Below, piece after piece: positions 10,790 through 21,362 of a stretch of 64,000 nt of DNA. A program made the position numbers and the translations under genes. The notes under the pieces were generated by a model. That model saw only the letters and a program-made list of their open reading frames with translations, was not told where the DNA came from and ran no database searches. The number at the start of each line of letters is the position of its first letter. Position 1 is the stretch's first letter. The stretch spans positions 62,001-126,000 of the forward strand of contig JAACJP010000054.1 in NCBI GenBank assembly GCA_013368375.1, written 5' to 3'. Origin of the DNA: Tricholomella constricta (lineage: Eukaryota > Basidiomycota > Agaricomycetes > Agaricales > Lyophyllaceae).

Positions 10790-11645
10790 TTATGCCAAAC
10801 GTGTACTTTTGTGATGGATATGCCAGAGCTTGTAGGCGGCGAAGATGACGAAGAGAGCGCCGACTGTGGAGAACACGGCTATCACAGCTTTTGCGCCGTT
10901 CGAAAGCGCAGAGTCTCGGGATGGCGGTGAGGGTGTTGAGCTGGACAACGTTGAGATGGGCGGTTCAGATGTTGAACCTTTTGTAGTCAAAGTAGAGAGG
11001 CTCCTCAAGGTGGTGCTCCCGGAAACGGACGAGGACGCGGACACTGACATTGTGATATCGTCATCTGGATCGACGACCGTATAGCTAGATATATCTTTAG
11101 TGTGTGGATAAACAGATGACAGTTGGAGAGGCTTACGTCAAAGCGTCGACAATTGCGAAAGGTTGGCCCTCACCCACCGATATAACTAAGGTATGTTGAG
11201 TGTTTGTGAGCCCAGTAAAACCCCTGATAACGCGAGAGTCCACGGTCGCTGCACCATCCCCGCCGTCTTGAGTCGGCACATCGTGGTCGGTGAGATCAAG
11301 CAGGATAGCTGGTCCCGAGTCCAAAGACACAAGGGTAGTGACTGCGTAAGGCCAAAGCGGGGATGAATAGTAAAATGCGACACCTTGATAGTGTTCAGCA
11401 AGTTAATTCTTTGATTTAATGATACTGAATGAGAAGCTTGACAAACCTTCAAAAGTGAAAGTGGCCGTCGCAATTGGATCTTCGGTCAGCATATGACCAC
11501 CAGTTTCACTGCCCCCCGTGCGAGTCCAGCTGTCAAACGGGCTGTACACTATCGATGGGTTGCTATCGTCGACGGTAACGTTGTGAAGAGCTCGGACAAC
11601 CGTGAACCAAAAAATAGTGAGCCAGAGCACTAGCTGGATAGACAT
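10790..11645 (-). CDS. Single-pass membrane protein with extracellular N-terminal domain, 246 aa
   Basis: Three exons (11447-11645, 11137-11383, 10790-11084), phases 1 and 2, all consistent. There is a signal-peptide-like start (SIQLVLWLTIFWFTVVRA), then an ectodomain with an NVTV glycosylation site, SSPLWPYAVTTLVSLDSGP, and the family-typical LTNTQHTLVISVGEGQPFAIVDAL. A Ser/Thr-rich stalk leads to one membrane segment (AKAVIAVFSTVGALFVIFAAY) and a very short cytosolic tail. A longer paralogue is at 61616-63036 and a fragment at 8397-8606. From memory, many basidiomycete genomes hold expanded sets of such proteins; a surface or cell-wall role is inferred only. A broken copy of the mitochondrial-type gene lies divergently just upstream. 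Confidence 0.82.
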
Positions 11646-11864
11646 GATGGTGTAGGGCTTCCAAGGCGCCGGAGCGCAAGAAGTGGGCAGCGGCGTCTGT
11701 TAGTTCCTTGAAGTCCCATGTCATCGTAAAGAACAGGGTCCAATTGGCCCTGGGGCAGCCGGCGTTCGGCTGTCTACTCGGGAAGCACTTGCAGAGAATA
11801 CATCTCCGTTTCCGTTATCAATACCACCCAATCTGCTCCGAATTCATTTAAATCCCTTCCCACC

Positions 11865-12190
11865 ATGCTCTCGGACTCCTGATTCACCCGCACAGCGCTC
11901 GCTCTTGAGCCCCCACCGCGCAGCCATCCATACCTCCGCGCACTGTGCAACGCACTAATCACTCTGCAGGTTCATACAACAAGAACGTCGATCCCACAGC
12001 ACTTGTGTTTCGTCCATTTACAAAGTCGACCCTTCATCGGAGAGCGCGCAAGAACCCTATTAGGCGCCCTTCGGCGAGTGGCGCCGCGTAGGGGACGTCC
12101 TCGTACCGCACTTCCTTTTTATGTAGGTCTTTCAGGCGGCTCCATTCGATTTTTTTTTTTTTCCTTCCCTGGACGTCGTTTCTACCCCTC
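11865..12190 (+). pseudogene. Degraded inverted copy of the mitochondrial-type gene at 7777-8205
   Basis: DNA similarity to the intact gene begins upstream of the start (CCCTTCCCACCATGCTCTC) and continues through AACGTCGATCCCAC, TTCGTCCATTTACAAAGTCGACCCTTC and AGGCGCCCTTCGGCGAGTGG. A stop codon appears within the first ten codons (GACTCCTGATTC), with several indels after it, so it cannot encode the protein. Similarity fades near 12190. Together with 8397-8606 it shows that a divergent two-gene block was duplicated in inverse orientation. Confidence 0.8.
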
Positions 12191-12239
12191 TTCGAGGGAG
12201 CTGTACCTGTCTTGCGTCTGGGTTTCACCTTCATCGTGA

Positions 12240-13530
12240 TTACTGCTGTGGTTCTCCTGTGATGGTCGTTAGTCGCTCAAAAATAGCGGCACGCTGTTCG
12301 ACGTACGCATGTACTAGAGCTGGGTCTGAGCAAGGAAATGGGCGAGCGGGGGACGGTATACCTGAAAACTCTGCATATCCGGCTTAAATTTCATGAGGCG
12401 ATGGAAAGGGGAGGCATTCTGCAAAAAAAAAGTGCCTGGAGACAAGGATAATTAATTGAGCGTTTGGAGGAAAGTTTGTCAGTACTCACGGATGAACACA
12501 ATCTTCTAGTTCCCGAAGATTGACCCCACCAGTACCTTGTTGCCCTATACATCCGAGATCTCGAGTGCTAAGACCGTGGTAATGGTCTCGCCATCTGGGA
12601 CACCGCTGGAGCTGAAGATACTGCGGTGGTTGCCATAATATAGTAGACGACGGCGTTTCCCGACGAAACTGCCACGGACGAAACTGAAGCTCATGCTTGT
12701 TTTCATTTCATCTTCTCCTTTCAAAACGGCCTCACTGGCAAGGTCACAGCAAAATGGTATGAAGCCCCGAAGCTCATACATAATACATGTGGCTGTCTAC
12801 CATTTTCCGTGGCCTTTAAACGAGGATTACTGGTGAGTAGGGGAAAAAATACATGACTATCGAGTGACCGACCATCTTGATCCCACTCTCACTAGTAGAC
12901 TCACCACACAGGCACAGGGTTGAAGAGAGTTCGTCCATCTCAACACTGTGTGATGTGTATGCTACACAAACCTGCTGCAGCGTCCACCTCCGCTGTATAC
13001 ACTACCGGCTACAACGATCTACTCTCAATTCCGCCGGGCTTGCCTCGAGCCCACAATGCTGGAGGGCGCATCCTTTGTTTCCCCCGTGAGCGCATGGGAC
13101 TGTTGGCTGCGATGCAGTGGTTAGTTACGACGGGAATGCGGATGAAAAAGTATTATCTTTCTTGAGGAGAACAAACTCACGTGCTACTTGCGCTCAAATC
13201 TGAAGGCTGCGCGACGACTCCGGCAAACCTTATTATCGCTTCTACGTTCTCAAGCGGGGTTCCGTCCTCGTCCTCATTACTAGCCGACTGGGGCTGTACA
13301 GGGGAGGGTGGCTCGATCAACACCATGACTTGTCGCGCATGACAGGAAACCTCCCTTACCTCTTTTTCAACATCTGCAGTCCCACTACGATTCTTTTTTC
13401 TTCTGCTGCTTCTTTTTCGCCTGCTTCTTTTTCGCCTGACGCCTGTGCGCGCCGCTTCTGCTCAGGTGGCTCGGTTCCACCTATCGCTGTGCTTTTTCGA
13501 CGATGGTCGTCAGTCACTCAGTCTTAATCC
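12240..13530 (-). pseudogene. Probable multi-exon orphan gene, frame apparently disrupted
   Basis: Several exon-like stretches lie in order on the minus strand. They are a Lys/Glu-rich start (about 13345-13520), an acidic segment ending at a GTGAGT donor near 13185, a long exon ending at a GTGAGT donor near 12489, and exons giving NASPFHRLMKFKPDMQSF (about 12365-12422) and HAYVEQRAAIFERLTTITGEPQQ ending in TAA near 12240. The long exon reads WRDHYHGLSTRDLGCIGQQ and then GTGGVNLRELEDCVHP. The last exons look strongly protein-like, but the phases at two junctions do not match, suggesting one-base lesions or a splice choice I could not resolve. The 3' exon sits beside the degraded copy at 11865-12190. 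No known function. Confidence 0.4.
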
Positions 13531-13834
13531 AAGGCTAAGGGAAGGGTCCTTCAAATTCTATCGACTCTTATATAGGAAGTCTGGCGGCAGGCCACGCTAG
13601 GGTCGTACGTACTCCGACCACCGGACCTGCTCAAGGTTACTTCTCCTCGACGTTCGAACGGAGGCAAATGCTGTGGCTATGGCTAGTGTTGGCATGTGAC
13701 GCGTGCGGCGCTCGTATGCTGTTGAGCAATTGAGTACGGGGAAGATACATTGCAGAATACATAATGGCAATCCTACAGGATGGGATGTAGCTGAGAGCCT
13801 TGGTCGATCGATGTGGAAAGCCGAGCAACGAAAG

Positions 13835-14410
13835 CTAGTACGCGTCATCCCGCCGATAGTCTACAACAATCACACCGTCAGATGTAATTTCGCATTCATT
13901 CCTGCGATGCCTGGCCTTGGCCCCGGCCTTCAGTATGTTGTTATAGAGCTTATCGGCCCATTTTGGATGGGGATAATAGAACTCAGCGCGTGAGAGGTGG
14001 TTTTGCCGCACAACTTCACCGATAACATGTACGACCCAGTGCACGCAGTCCCATTCCGACCTGCCTATGAGTAGAGGGACACCGGATTGAACGGGTTCGT
14101 ACTCAGAAATGATACGACGGACGTCAGAGATTCGCGCGGGGTCGATGAGGGGAGGAAGCCGGATGAAGCCGTGAAATCGTTCGAATTCGAGTGGCGCGAC
14201 GACTTGGTGACCGTGTTTCCACCCAGTTGAAGACGAGAAACTTATAATGCTGGTGGAGTTGATGATGTGGTAGGTTTGGGTGGGCGCGCTGAGGCGATTC
14301 GTCGATGGGGCAACGATTCCCCAATGGTAATTATCCGCAGCATCGGAAAGCTTATAGAGGGCGATATAGAGCCTAGCAGGGTCCTGATTTTCGTCAGCGG
14401 CGTTCAACAT
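13835..14410 (-). CDS. Orphan basidiomycete protein, 191 aa
   Basis: Single open frame starting MLNAADENQDPARLYIALYKLSDAADNYHWGI. The ALYKLSD...YHW opening is one I associate with a mushroom family of unknown function whose members are often multi-copy. The protein is soluble, with many aromatics and His/Arg, and has no signal peptide. A segment SEWDCVHWVVHVIGEVVR may form the conserved core, with a Cys-x-x-His pattern whose meaning is unknown. No introns are needed. A 5' non-coding exon is possible, because a GTAAG-like motif lies upstream. Confidence 0.6.
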   Translation of the reverse strand: MLNAADENQDPARLYIALYKLSDAADNYHWGIVAPSTNRLSAPTQTYHIINSTSIISFSSSTGWKHGHQVVAPLEFERFHGFIRLPPLIDPARISDVRRIISEYEPVQSGVPLLIGRSEWDCVHWVVHVIGEVVRQNHLSRAEFYYPHPKWADKLYNNILKAGAKARHRRNECEITSDGVIVVDYRRDDAY

Positions 14411-15652
14411 CTATATGACGAAGGGTTGTCCGATCAGAAACAATTTAATCGTGACAGTGAATTACGAACGGGAAGTTGTTGGAAAAGTGGATTAACGGTA
14501 TTTACCAGCAATCGGCTCTCATTGTTGCTGCTTTATTCCGGTGTGAGAAAGAAGCCTTACTCCGCTTAGACCTGACGGCCGCAGCACCTGTCAGTGGTGG
14601 ATAGGGGCTGTGCCTGCTCTTGCAGCAAATCAGCGTAACGTTTCGAAGGTTGAAGCTAATCGAGATGAGCAGTCTGACTAGCATCATTGCAATGACGTTT
14701 AATCTCTAATGCCAGACCGCGCAAACCTGAGGATTGCATGACTTACCGTTTTGAACGAGCGCTTAGCGTCTCGTTCCATCTCGCATCGCTTATGTCAATT
14801 TCTCGTTCAAAGTTGGACCTCGCTATGTAGCCGATGACTCGGAATAAGCGCGCGAACAGGGACACCAGGAGACCAAGCACTAAGTCTACCATCGTTTGCA
14901 GTGTTCTCTTCTATCCTCGGGAGCGTCAATAATGATCGGAGAGCTGGAGTAAAGATTCAGAGTCACGGAAGGATAGCCTCAGACAGAGATACAGCTTGCC
15001 TCGTTTCCCCGGCGCCAACGTGCCTCGAGTTCAATTGCGCACAGGGCCCGCGTTTCTTTTGGCGAATTTTCAAGACGATGGCTGTCAACTGTTTAAGAGA
15101 TGCTTTACTTGTCGATCTCCTATTTTGCGTGATCAGCATCCTGGTTCATGCCCTGTGGGCGCGTCAGCTAGGGTGCGGCGTGGAGCGGCGACAGCGGTGC
15201 ATGCCCACCTTTTCAGCTGAATCAATATTTGAGCTCCGAGTCCTGGATCGTTGTTGGAGCTCGCATCATAAGAGCGTCACCATCTATTGAGCGATCCAGA
15301 GCCTTGTCGATTCGAGTCCATGATGGCGGACAATAGTGTGTGTAGGTCACTTGGTGGGGGCAGGTTTTTTCAAGTCCTTTGTCACTGTGACCGCTGTTCG
15401 CGAAAAATCAAAATTGGATAACGGAATGACCGTACGTGAACGTCCGTTTCAGATGGGAGTCTACGTTCGTGAGCAGGCTTGACTCGTAGGTGGTGGGCGA
15501 AACAGCAGTATTGTGATCACTACAACTTCGACATTCAAACAGTGTCCAAGTTCATGTCCAACAGACAGATAACAAATATTTTCTGCGCCTTTACCTCTCG
15601 CTTCACCGAAATGCCCACCGTTCAAGTACGCCGATCCGCTCTGTGGTGGTAA
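14411..15652. other. Intergenic region, no gene supported
   Basis: Short frames on both strands, none with a recognisable domain or a splice-consistent chain. A plus frame at 14996-15220 has a weak Cys-rich string (CQLFKRCFTCRSPILRDQ), but this is not enough for a call. Confidence 0.4.
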
Positions 15653-18600
15653 TCAAACTGATGCACATTGATACGATGGAGACGATGCCCACCTGTTGTT
15701 CAACGAAACCTTCGTGGCGGCTTCGACTCTCTTGGAGTATGGAGCTTCCGCGACGTCCCGCTTGCGCTTTAAAGACGGAGGCTGCTTCGTGATCTGCAAC
15801 ATCCTGTTATAAAGTGCGTGGTCGAAGCCGACACACTGAAGGATCAGGCAGTCGAGCCTTAGAGTCCCGTTTCGATACATTTGAGCAACTCTTTTTCCTC
15901 CAAAGTTCTCGATGGCATTCTGTGGTGGTCGTGGGGTGTCCATGATCGCCGACAGGACCTTATGTGCGTTCAGGACTAGGTTGGAGGGAGATTGCGAGGA
16001 CTCACTGGCGAGTTGGAGGGACACAAGCAGCCTTCTTCGGACCATTCGGAAGCAGGAAGGCACCTGTATGTTCCAGCGTAAAATACCTTACTTCCGTCAT
16101 TGAAAAAGATCTCTTTCGCCTGGCCGCTGAGCGACGTGAACTGCAGCGACGGTGTCCAGACCTTCCCTTCGCTCATTTCGTGAGGTAAAGACGGCCCAAA
16201 CACGAAGCCATGGCATGAATTATACCAGGTAATGAGCTTGCCATCAAATTTGACGAAATTTGCTGAGTGTCTAATAGGAACGGCTATAAGTGAGCGTCAG
16301 ATAGTCAAGATGCGGAACGAACTGCTTCAGTGTTGTTTCCTACTCAGGCCCGATGAGCTTGTGTCTTTCCTATACATATATGAGTCATGACCCTTACCGA
16401 ACAGAGGAGCGAAGACAGGTCTATATCAGTTTCGCCTATCGGCATGAGGAAACTTCGATCAGGACGAATCTTGGGAATCGAAAGCGCACGCATGAAATTT
16501 TTGAATGCAGGAGAAGTGTGGAACTGTAAATATCAATCAGAATTTTCATGGTAAACGATTCTTCAAGGTACCGACCGTGTGATGTAAAAGGCGGGCCCAT
16601 TTCGATTCCTGGGTGGCTTGTCAGTCAGAGATGATAGAGCGTTATACTCGATTCACTCCCACCTGACGTGGTATTCCAGGTCCCTTGACTTTGAGCGCCT
16701 CGACTTCCTCTTCCATTCGCTTGAGCTCCTGCACACGGAAAATAAAATCATTTGCCAGGGCACAAAGTGAGGAGAGCGCGTACATCTCGCAAGCCGATGT
16801 CCTTTTCCTTCTGATTTCTCCTCTTCGCAACCTGCTTCTCAAGTTTGTTCTCCAACGCCTGAATATTTTCAACCTATGCATCGATATCGAATCAGCAGAA
16901 GGGCGCAGAGATCTGGATACAGACCTGTGTGGATTGTGCCAGGAGTAACGAATCCCTCTCGGCTTCCAAGTCTCGCAGACTTTCCTTCTGATTCCTCCTC
17001 TTCGCAACCTGCTTCTCAAGTTTGCTTTCTAACGCCTGAATATTATCAACCTATGCATCGACATCGAATCAGCAGAAGGGCGCAGGGATCATGAATACAG
17101 ACCTGCGTGGATTGTGCCAGGAGTAAACAATCCCTCTCGGCTTCTAAGTCTCGCAGACGTGCCTCCGTTTCCTGAAATACTCATAAAAATGAAAGTACGT
17201 AGTGAAGGAGAGACCTACGCGGTGCGAGGCCACTTGTGATTTTAATTCCTTCTCTTTAGCAAGTTTGTCTTCGTTCGCAGTCTGCAGACGAGCCTCCAGC
17301 TCTTGATAAGTCTATAATGAGGGTAAATCGCCGCAATGAAAAGTAGGAGGAACAACTCACTTCACGCAACTTCAGTCTTGCTTCGCGTTGACCGTTGCGC
17401 TTTTCCTTCATTGTTCCCAGCCGAACTTCGAGTGCCTTGACTTCCTCGCGCTGATGATCAGGGTGTGAAAAGGACAGAACGGGTAGGGTGAGCTAAGATA
17501 AAGCGGACATGTGAATAGTCCGTTCGCAACGCGGCCAACGCGGCCTCATGTTCGGCGACCACGTCCTTGAGACGATTCTCCAGTTCGTTATATGCCTGGA
17601 TGGTGATGAGGACAACGAAACATTAGCCTAAACGACGAATTGCGCGTACACCCTGAATTTGCTCTCTTTCCTGCGTAAGACACGGAAGCTAAACTGCAGT
17701 AATGTGAAGACGTCGCGTGAGATACGAACCTGCTGAAATGTGGTTTGCGCATTTCGAAGTTGATTGATTTTTTCTGCCGTTTCAGTGAGATGACCTTCAA
17801 GAAATGCGATTCGTGAAAGCTTTGTGATAAAGTGAGCGCCTGCACGCATCGTCAATGAGCGCGAAGCCGTACATGTTCTGCCTCCTTGTGGTCCATGCGT
17901 TTCTTGTAGGCTTCTGCTTGAGCAAGGCGCATCTCCAAGGATGCGGAGGCCTAGAAATTGGGGTCAGTATAGTAAAATGCCCATGTTTCCACCTACGCTC
18001 TCGAGTTCTCGCAACTGGCGGCGCAACTTCTCGTTGTCCTCTGATACTACGGTCATGTTCGTTCGTGGATTGTCGTGAACCTCCGTCAATTCGGGTGCCT
18101 GTCCATCTGCAGTGATTGTGATGGCTTCATTGGCCTCTTCCTGAGAGCAAACCGTTAAAAGCCTTTGGAAGTGAAGGGCTAGCACAGATATACCTTTTTC
18201 GCAACGTTGCAAGCGCCTATTTTTCTCGGACTGGTGTCAAGCCTTTCCAGAGTTGACTCGGCCATCTCAGCGCGTTTCTTCTCAACCTCGAAAGCCTTAT
18301 CGACGTTAGCGAGTTGCCGATGCTTCCGAAAGGACAATTAGAAAGGGCGCGTATTGGGCAGCACTTGGGAAAAGTTCACCAGAAAGGCATTTTCTTCCTC
18401 AAGTTTTACAGATCTCTACGCTAATTTGAGCACGCCCGAACTTCTCAGAGTTTGCACACCACTCACTGCTGCTTCTTCGCTGTGTGAACATTTCTTTGAC
18501 TTCCGATGAGACTACACATAGGTGACGAAAGAGGCAACAATGCGAACCTTGGAAGCTTCATGTTGTAGCTCTGCGATCCTTCTCTCTGCAGTCCTGAGCT

Positions 18601-18658
18601 CGCGTCCAAAGATCCGCAGCACATCGGAAGCTAACTCTGAATCGCTGTTCGTAGACAT
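15653..18658 (-). CDS. Coiled-coil protein with C-terminal DUF6697-like domain, many exons
   Basis: Starts at 18658 with MSTNSDSELASDVLRIFGRE; exon 1 (18548-18658) ends in phase 0. At least a dozen short exons follow, most of them phase 0, encoding a long charged helix (AERRIAELQHEAS, KLEEENAFL, HRQLANVDKAFEVEKKRAEMA, EDNEKLRRQLRELES). From about 16620 the sequence turns globular: FHTSPAFKNFMRALSIPKI, RSFLMPIGETDIDLSSLL, then EGKVWTPSLQFTSLSGQAKE, KVFYAGTYRC and RVAQMYRNGTLRLDCLILQC. These are hallmarks I associate with DUF6697, a basidiomycete domain of unknown role. It ends in a Lys/Arg-rich tail at 15653. Internal exon borders between 16.7 and 17.9 kb are not fully resolved. A tandemly repeated exon lies at 16805-17157. 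Confidence 0.7.
16805..17157 (-). repeat. Tandem 177-bp duplication (exon plus intron) inside the coiled-coil gene
   Basis: Two adjacent units with a period of 177 bp (16805-16981 and 16982-17157), about 90% identical by eye. Each holds CTCTTCGCAACCTGCTTCTC, then a CAACCTATGCATCGA intron stretch, then TGTGCCAGGAGTAA and CTCGGCTTC.AAGTCTCGCAGA. The unit covers one coiled-coil exon and its intron, so the helix is lengthened by one module. Confidence 0.85.
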
Positions 18659-19138
18659 GAACGATGTGGGAGAATAGAAAAAGATTACAAGGTAAGATTT
18701 AATCGCTTCTCTGGCTCTTCTCACATTAGTGAATCGCCTAACTGTGTGTCCCTCACGTAAAAAAAAAATACTATAAGTATACCTTTAATACAAACCATCT
18801 GTGACAGTCATCACGCCGCAAATGGAGAAAGCGAGGGTAGTCAGCTGCCAGTGAGCGCGGAAAAAAGTGCTTAATGTATTTAGTCGTTGATGCTGATAGC
18901 CAAAAGTTCAAATCATCGTCAATGCAAAAAATGAATGCAATTCCTTGACTGAGAAGAGCCAGTTTACAACACCTTGGATTTCTCTTGTCTGTGCGCGTCG
19001 GTTTTTTCTCGACGTGTGATTGATAGGAATCAATAGAGTTATCTTGCTCCGAAGTGGAAAACGTATTATCTTCAGCGCAGAACTTTGTTGACGTGAAGGA
19101 GCGCAAGGGAAGTTGCGAGTCCGAGGGGTTTCATCCAG

Positions 19139-21181
19139 CTAAAACAGCCTAGCGCCCTCCTTCACCTCCGCAGCAGGCACCTCGCTCGCCCACCTCTCCT
19201 CCAACCTCCCTTCCTCCACTTCACCCCACGTCCTCTCCGCGTGCGGTACACCCAAAGCATCAAGCAACCGCGCCGCAACACCCGGAACGAACGGCTGTAA
19301 ACATATCCCAGCGACGCGCAGCGCCTCGAGCGATGCAGCCCGACAGGCGTAAACCTCGGCGGGCTCGGCAGAGGCCTTCCACGGCGCAACGTCCGTGAAG
19401 ATTTTGTTCGCCTGTGTCACGTTAATAGAAATAATGATTGGAAGAATCAGTCGACTTACAACCCTCAGAAGCTCTATCACCTCGCCTAGAGCATCTCCAA
19501 CCTCCATACTCTCCATTGCCGCATGCACTTTGGATGGGAGTTGTCTCGTCGTCGTTAACAGCGCAAGGATTGGGGATTCAGACTCGGACTCCTCGCTCGG
19601 GGCTCTCCGCAATTGCTGTTCGCCGAATATTGCTTGGAGGGTGAGAGGTTGTGCGCCTGAGGCGCGGGAGGCGATTTTGGGGGACGTTGAGCGCAGGAGG
19701 AAGTTGCCCAGAAGCGATTGGATCTCCCGGTCGTGTTTTTCCAGCTGCTCGCGCGACCAGTCTGAAGATTGAAAAAGAAGGTCAGGAACCGGCTGGATGC
19801 AGCCGTGATGCAGAGAACGCACCGGTGTCGTCACGGAAGCGGCCGCCTACACGTGCGAGGTAGAACCTGACAACGTCGACGCCGAACTCGTCCATCGCCT
19901 CGAACGGATCTGCAACGTTCCCGACGGACTTGGACATCTTCTTCTGCTCGACGGTCCAATGTGCGTGTGCCAGGAGCCGTTTCTGGAGCGGCAGCTCCAG
20001 GGCCTGCAGGATCGCGGGAAGATATATGGCGTGGAAGCTACGGGGACGGAACGTGTGGGCCACGCACACCGAAATGCCGAGTTGAGATAAATACGCACCG
20101 GATGATGTCCTTGCCGATGATTTGCAGATCTGCGGGCCAGCCCTCTGCGTGTCCTTTGCTCTTGCCACCCCAGGGATACGCAATTCCCGCCAGATACACC
20201 ATCAACGCGTCGAACCACACATAGACCGTATGCTCCAGGTCGCCTGGTACGGGAACACCCCACGACAGCCGTGAGCGGGGACGCGAGACCGAGAGGTCCT
20301 CCAAGGGCTCTTCCGAGAGGATCTTCACAATGTGCGCCTGATGCTGGGGAGGGAACAGCGTCTTCGAGCCCGCTGGGGACGTGTAGTGCTTGAGGAGGGA
20401 GTCGCGAAACGCGGAGAGACGGAACATGTAATTTTGCTCGGCGTGCCATTCGACGACGGCGCCGGTTTCAGTTGCGACGGTGACTGTGCCTGAGGCGGGG
20501 GTGGTGGTGGTAGTGACCTGGGCGGAGGTGTAGAAGCATTCGTCGGTGATGGAATACCAGCCGGAGTAGTCGGCCTTGTATATCAAGCCCTTGGCATTAA
20601 GCGTGTTCTGGGCGGGTGTTAGAATTGTCGGGTATAATAGTGGGCAGTGTACGCACCCAGACGCTCTCGACAGTGGCGTGGTGCGCACTCTCGGTAGTGC
20701 GCATAAAAATAGTGTTACTGATCTGAGCCTTGTCCGCGAGTCTCTGCAGCGTCCAGTTGAGTTGTATTTCGGGTACAAGACATTACGAACGAACACACAC
20801 GAAACTGAATGCTCAACTGGTCGCAAAACTCTTTCGGAGGAAGTCCATGAACTTGCGCGGCCTTCTGAATCTTGAGGCCGTGTTCGTCCGTCCCCGCAAG
20901 GAATTGCACGCGTCTACTGGGCTTGAGCAGGCGTTGGTAGCGAGCGAATACATCTGCGATAACTAGGGAGTAGAGATGCCCAATGTGGGGAACTGGAAAA
21001 GCGACAGTAAGCCGTTGTACTGCATAGTGGTAATTGACATACCAGCATTAGGATAGAAAATGGGCGTGGTGATATAATAAGGACTAGTGCCTGTGGCGAC
21101 ACTGCGCCACAATACTGGACCAGAACTACGAAAACGGGCAGGGCATCGCTGCAGACGTCGAGGAAGACAGCGCAGCAGCAT
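19139..21181 (-). CDS. MSM1: Methionyl-tRNA synthetase, mitochondrial type
   Basis: Seven exons: 21043-21181, 20799-20992, 20657-20743, 20099-20607, 19823-20037, 19461-19761 (donor at 19459/19460) and 19139-19411. The reading is phase-consistent and gives about 572 aa. It charges tRNA-Met with methionine in the mitochondrial matrix. The N-terminus is Arg-rich (MLLRCLPRRLQRCPARFRSS), followed by the class I signature YYITTPIFYPNA split by intron 1, and HIGHLYSLVIADVFARYQR. Further matches are VQFLAGTDEHGLKIQ, GWYSITDECFY, the anticodon-proximal KMSKSVGNV motif and a C-terminal helical domain with FTDVAPWK. The single-domain length and the lack of tRNA-binding extensions fit the organellar rather than the cytosolic enzyme. 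It is divergent from the auxilin gene. Confidence 0.95.
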
Positions 21182-21362
21182 AGCACTGAGGATTCAAAAA
21201 ATCAGCAGTGTGTGAACTTTGGAAGCCGCATCGGGAATACCGGCCCTTAACTCCGATCTTATTGCTCATCGTTACGGACGACGATCTCCAACACATCTTG
21301 CTCATCGCCGATCACGACGAGCACGCCTTTTTCCTTATCGTCAGCCGCTCTATGCGCCAGTC
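21182..21362. promoter_or_regulatory. Short divergent promoter between MetRS and auxilin genes
   Basis: Only 181 bp separate the two start codons, so both promoters must overlap here. No TATA box is evident. A CCGATCACGACGAGCACG segment and pyrimidine-rich tracts are visible. Confidence 0.55.
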
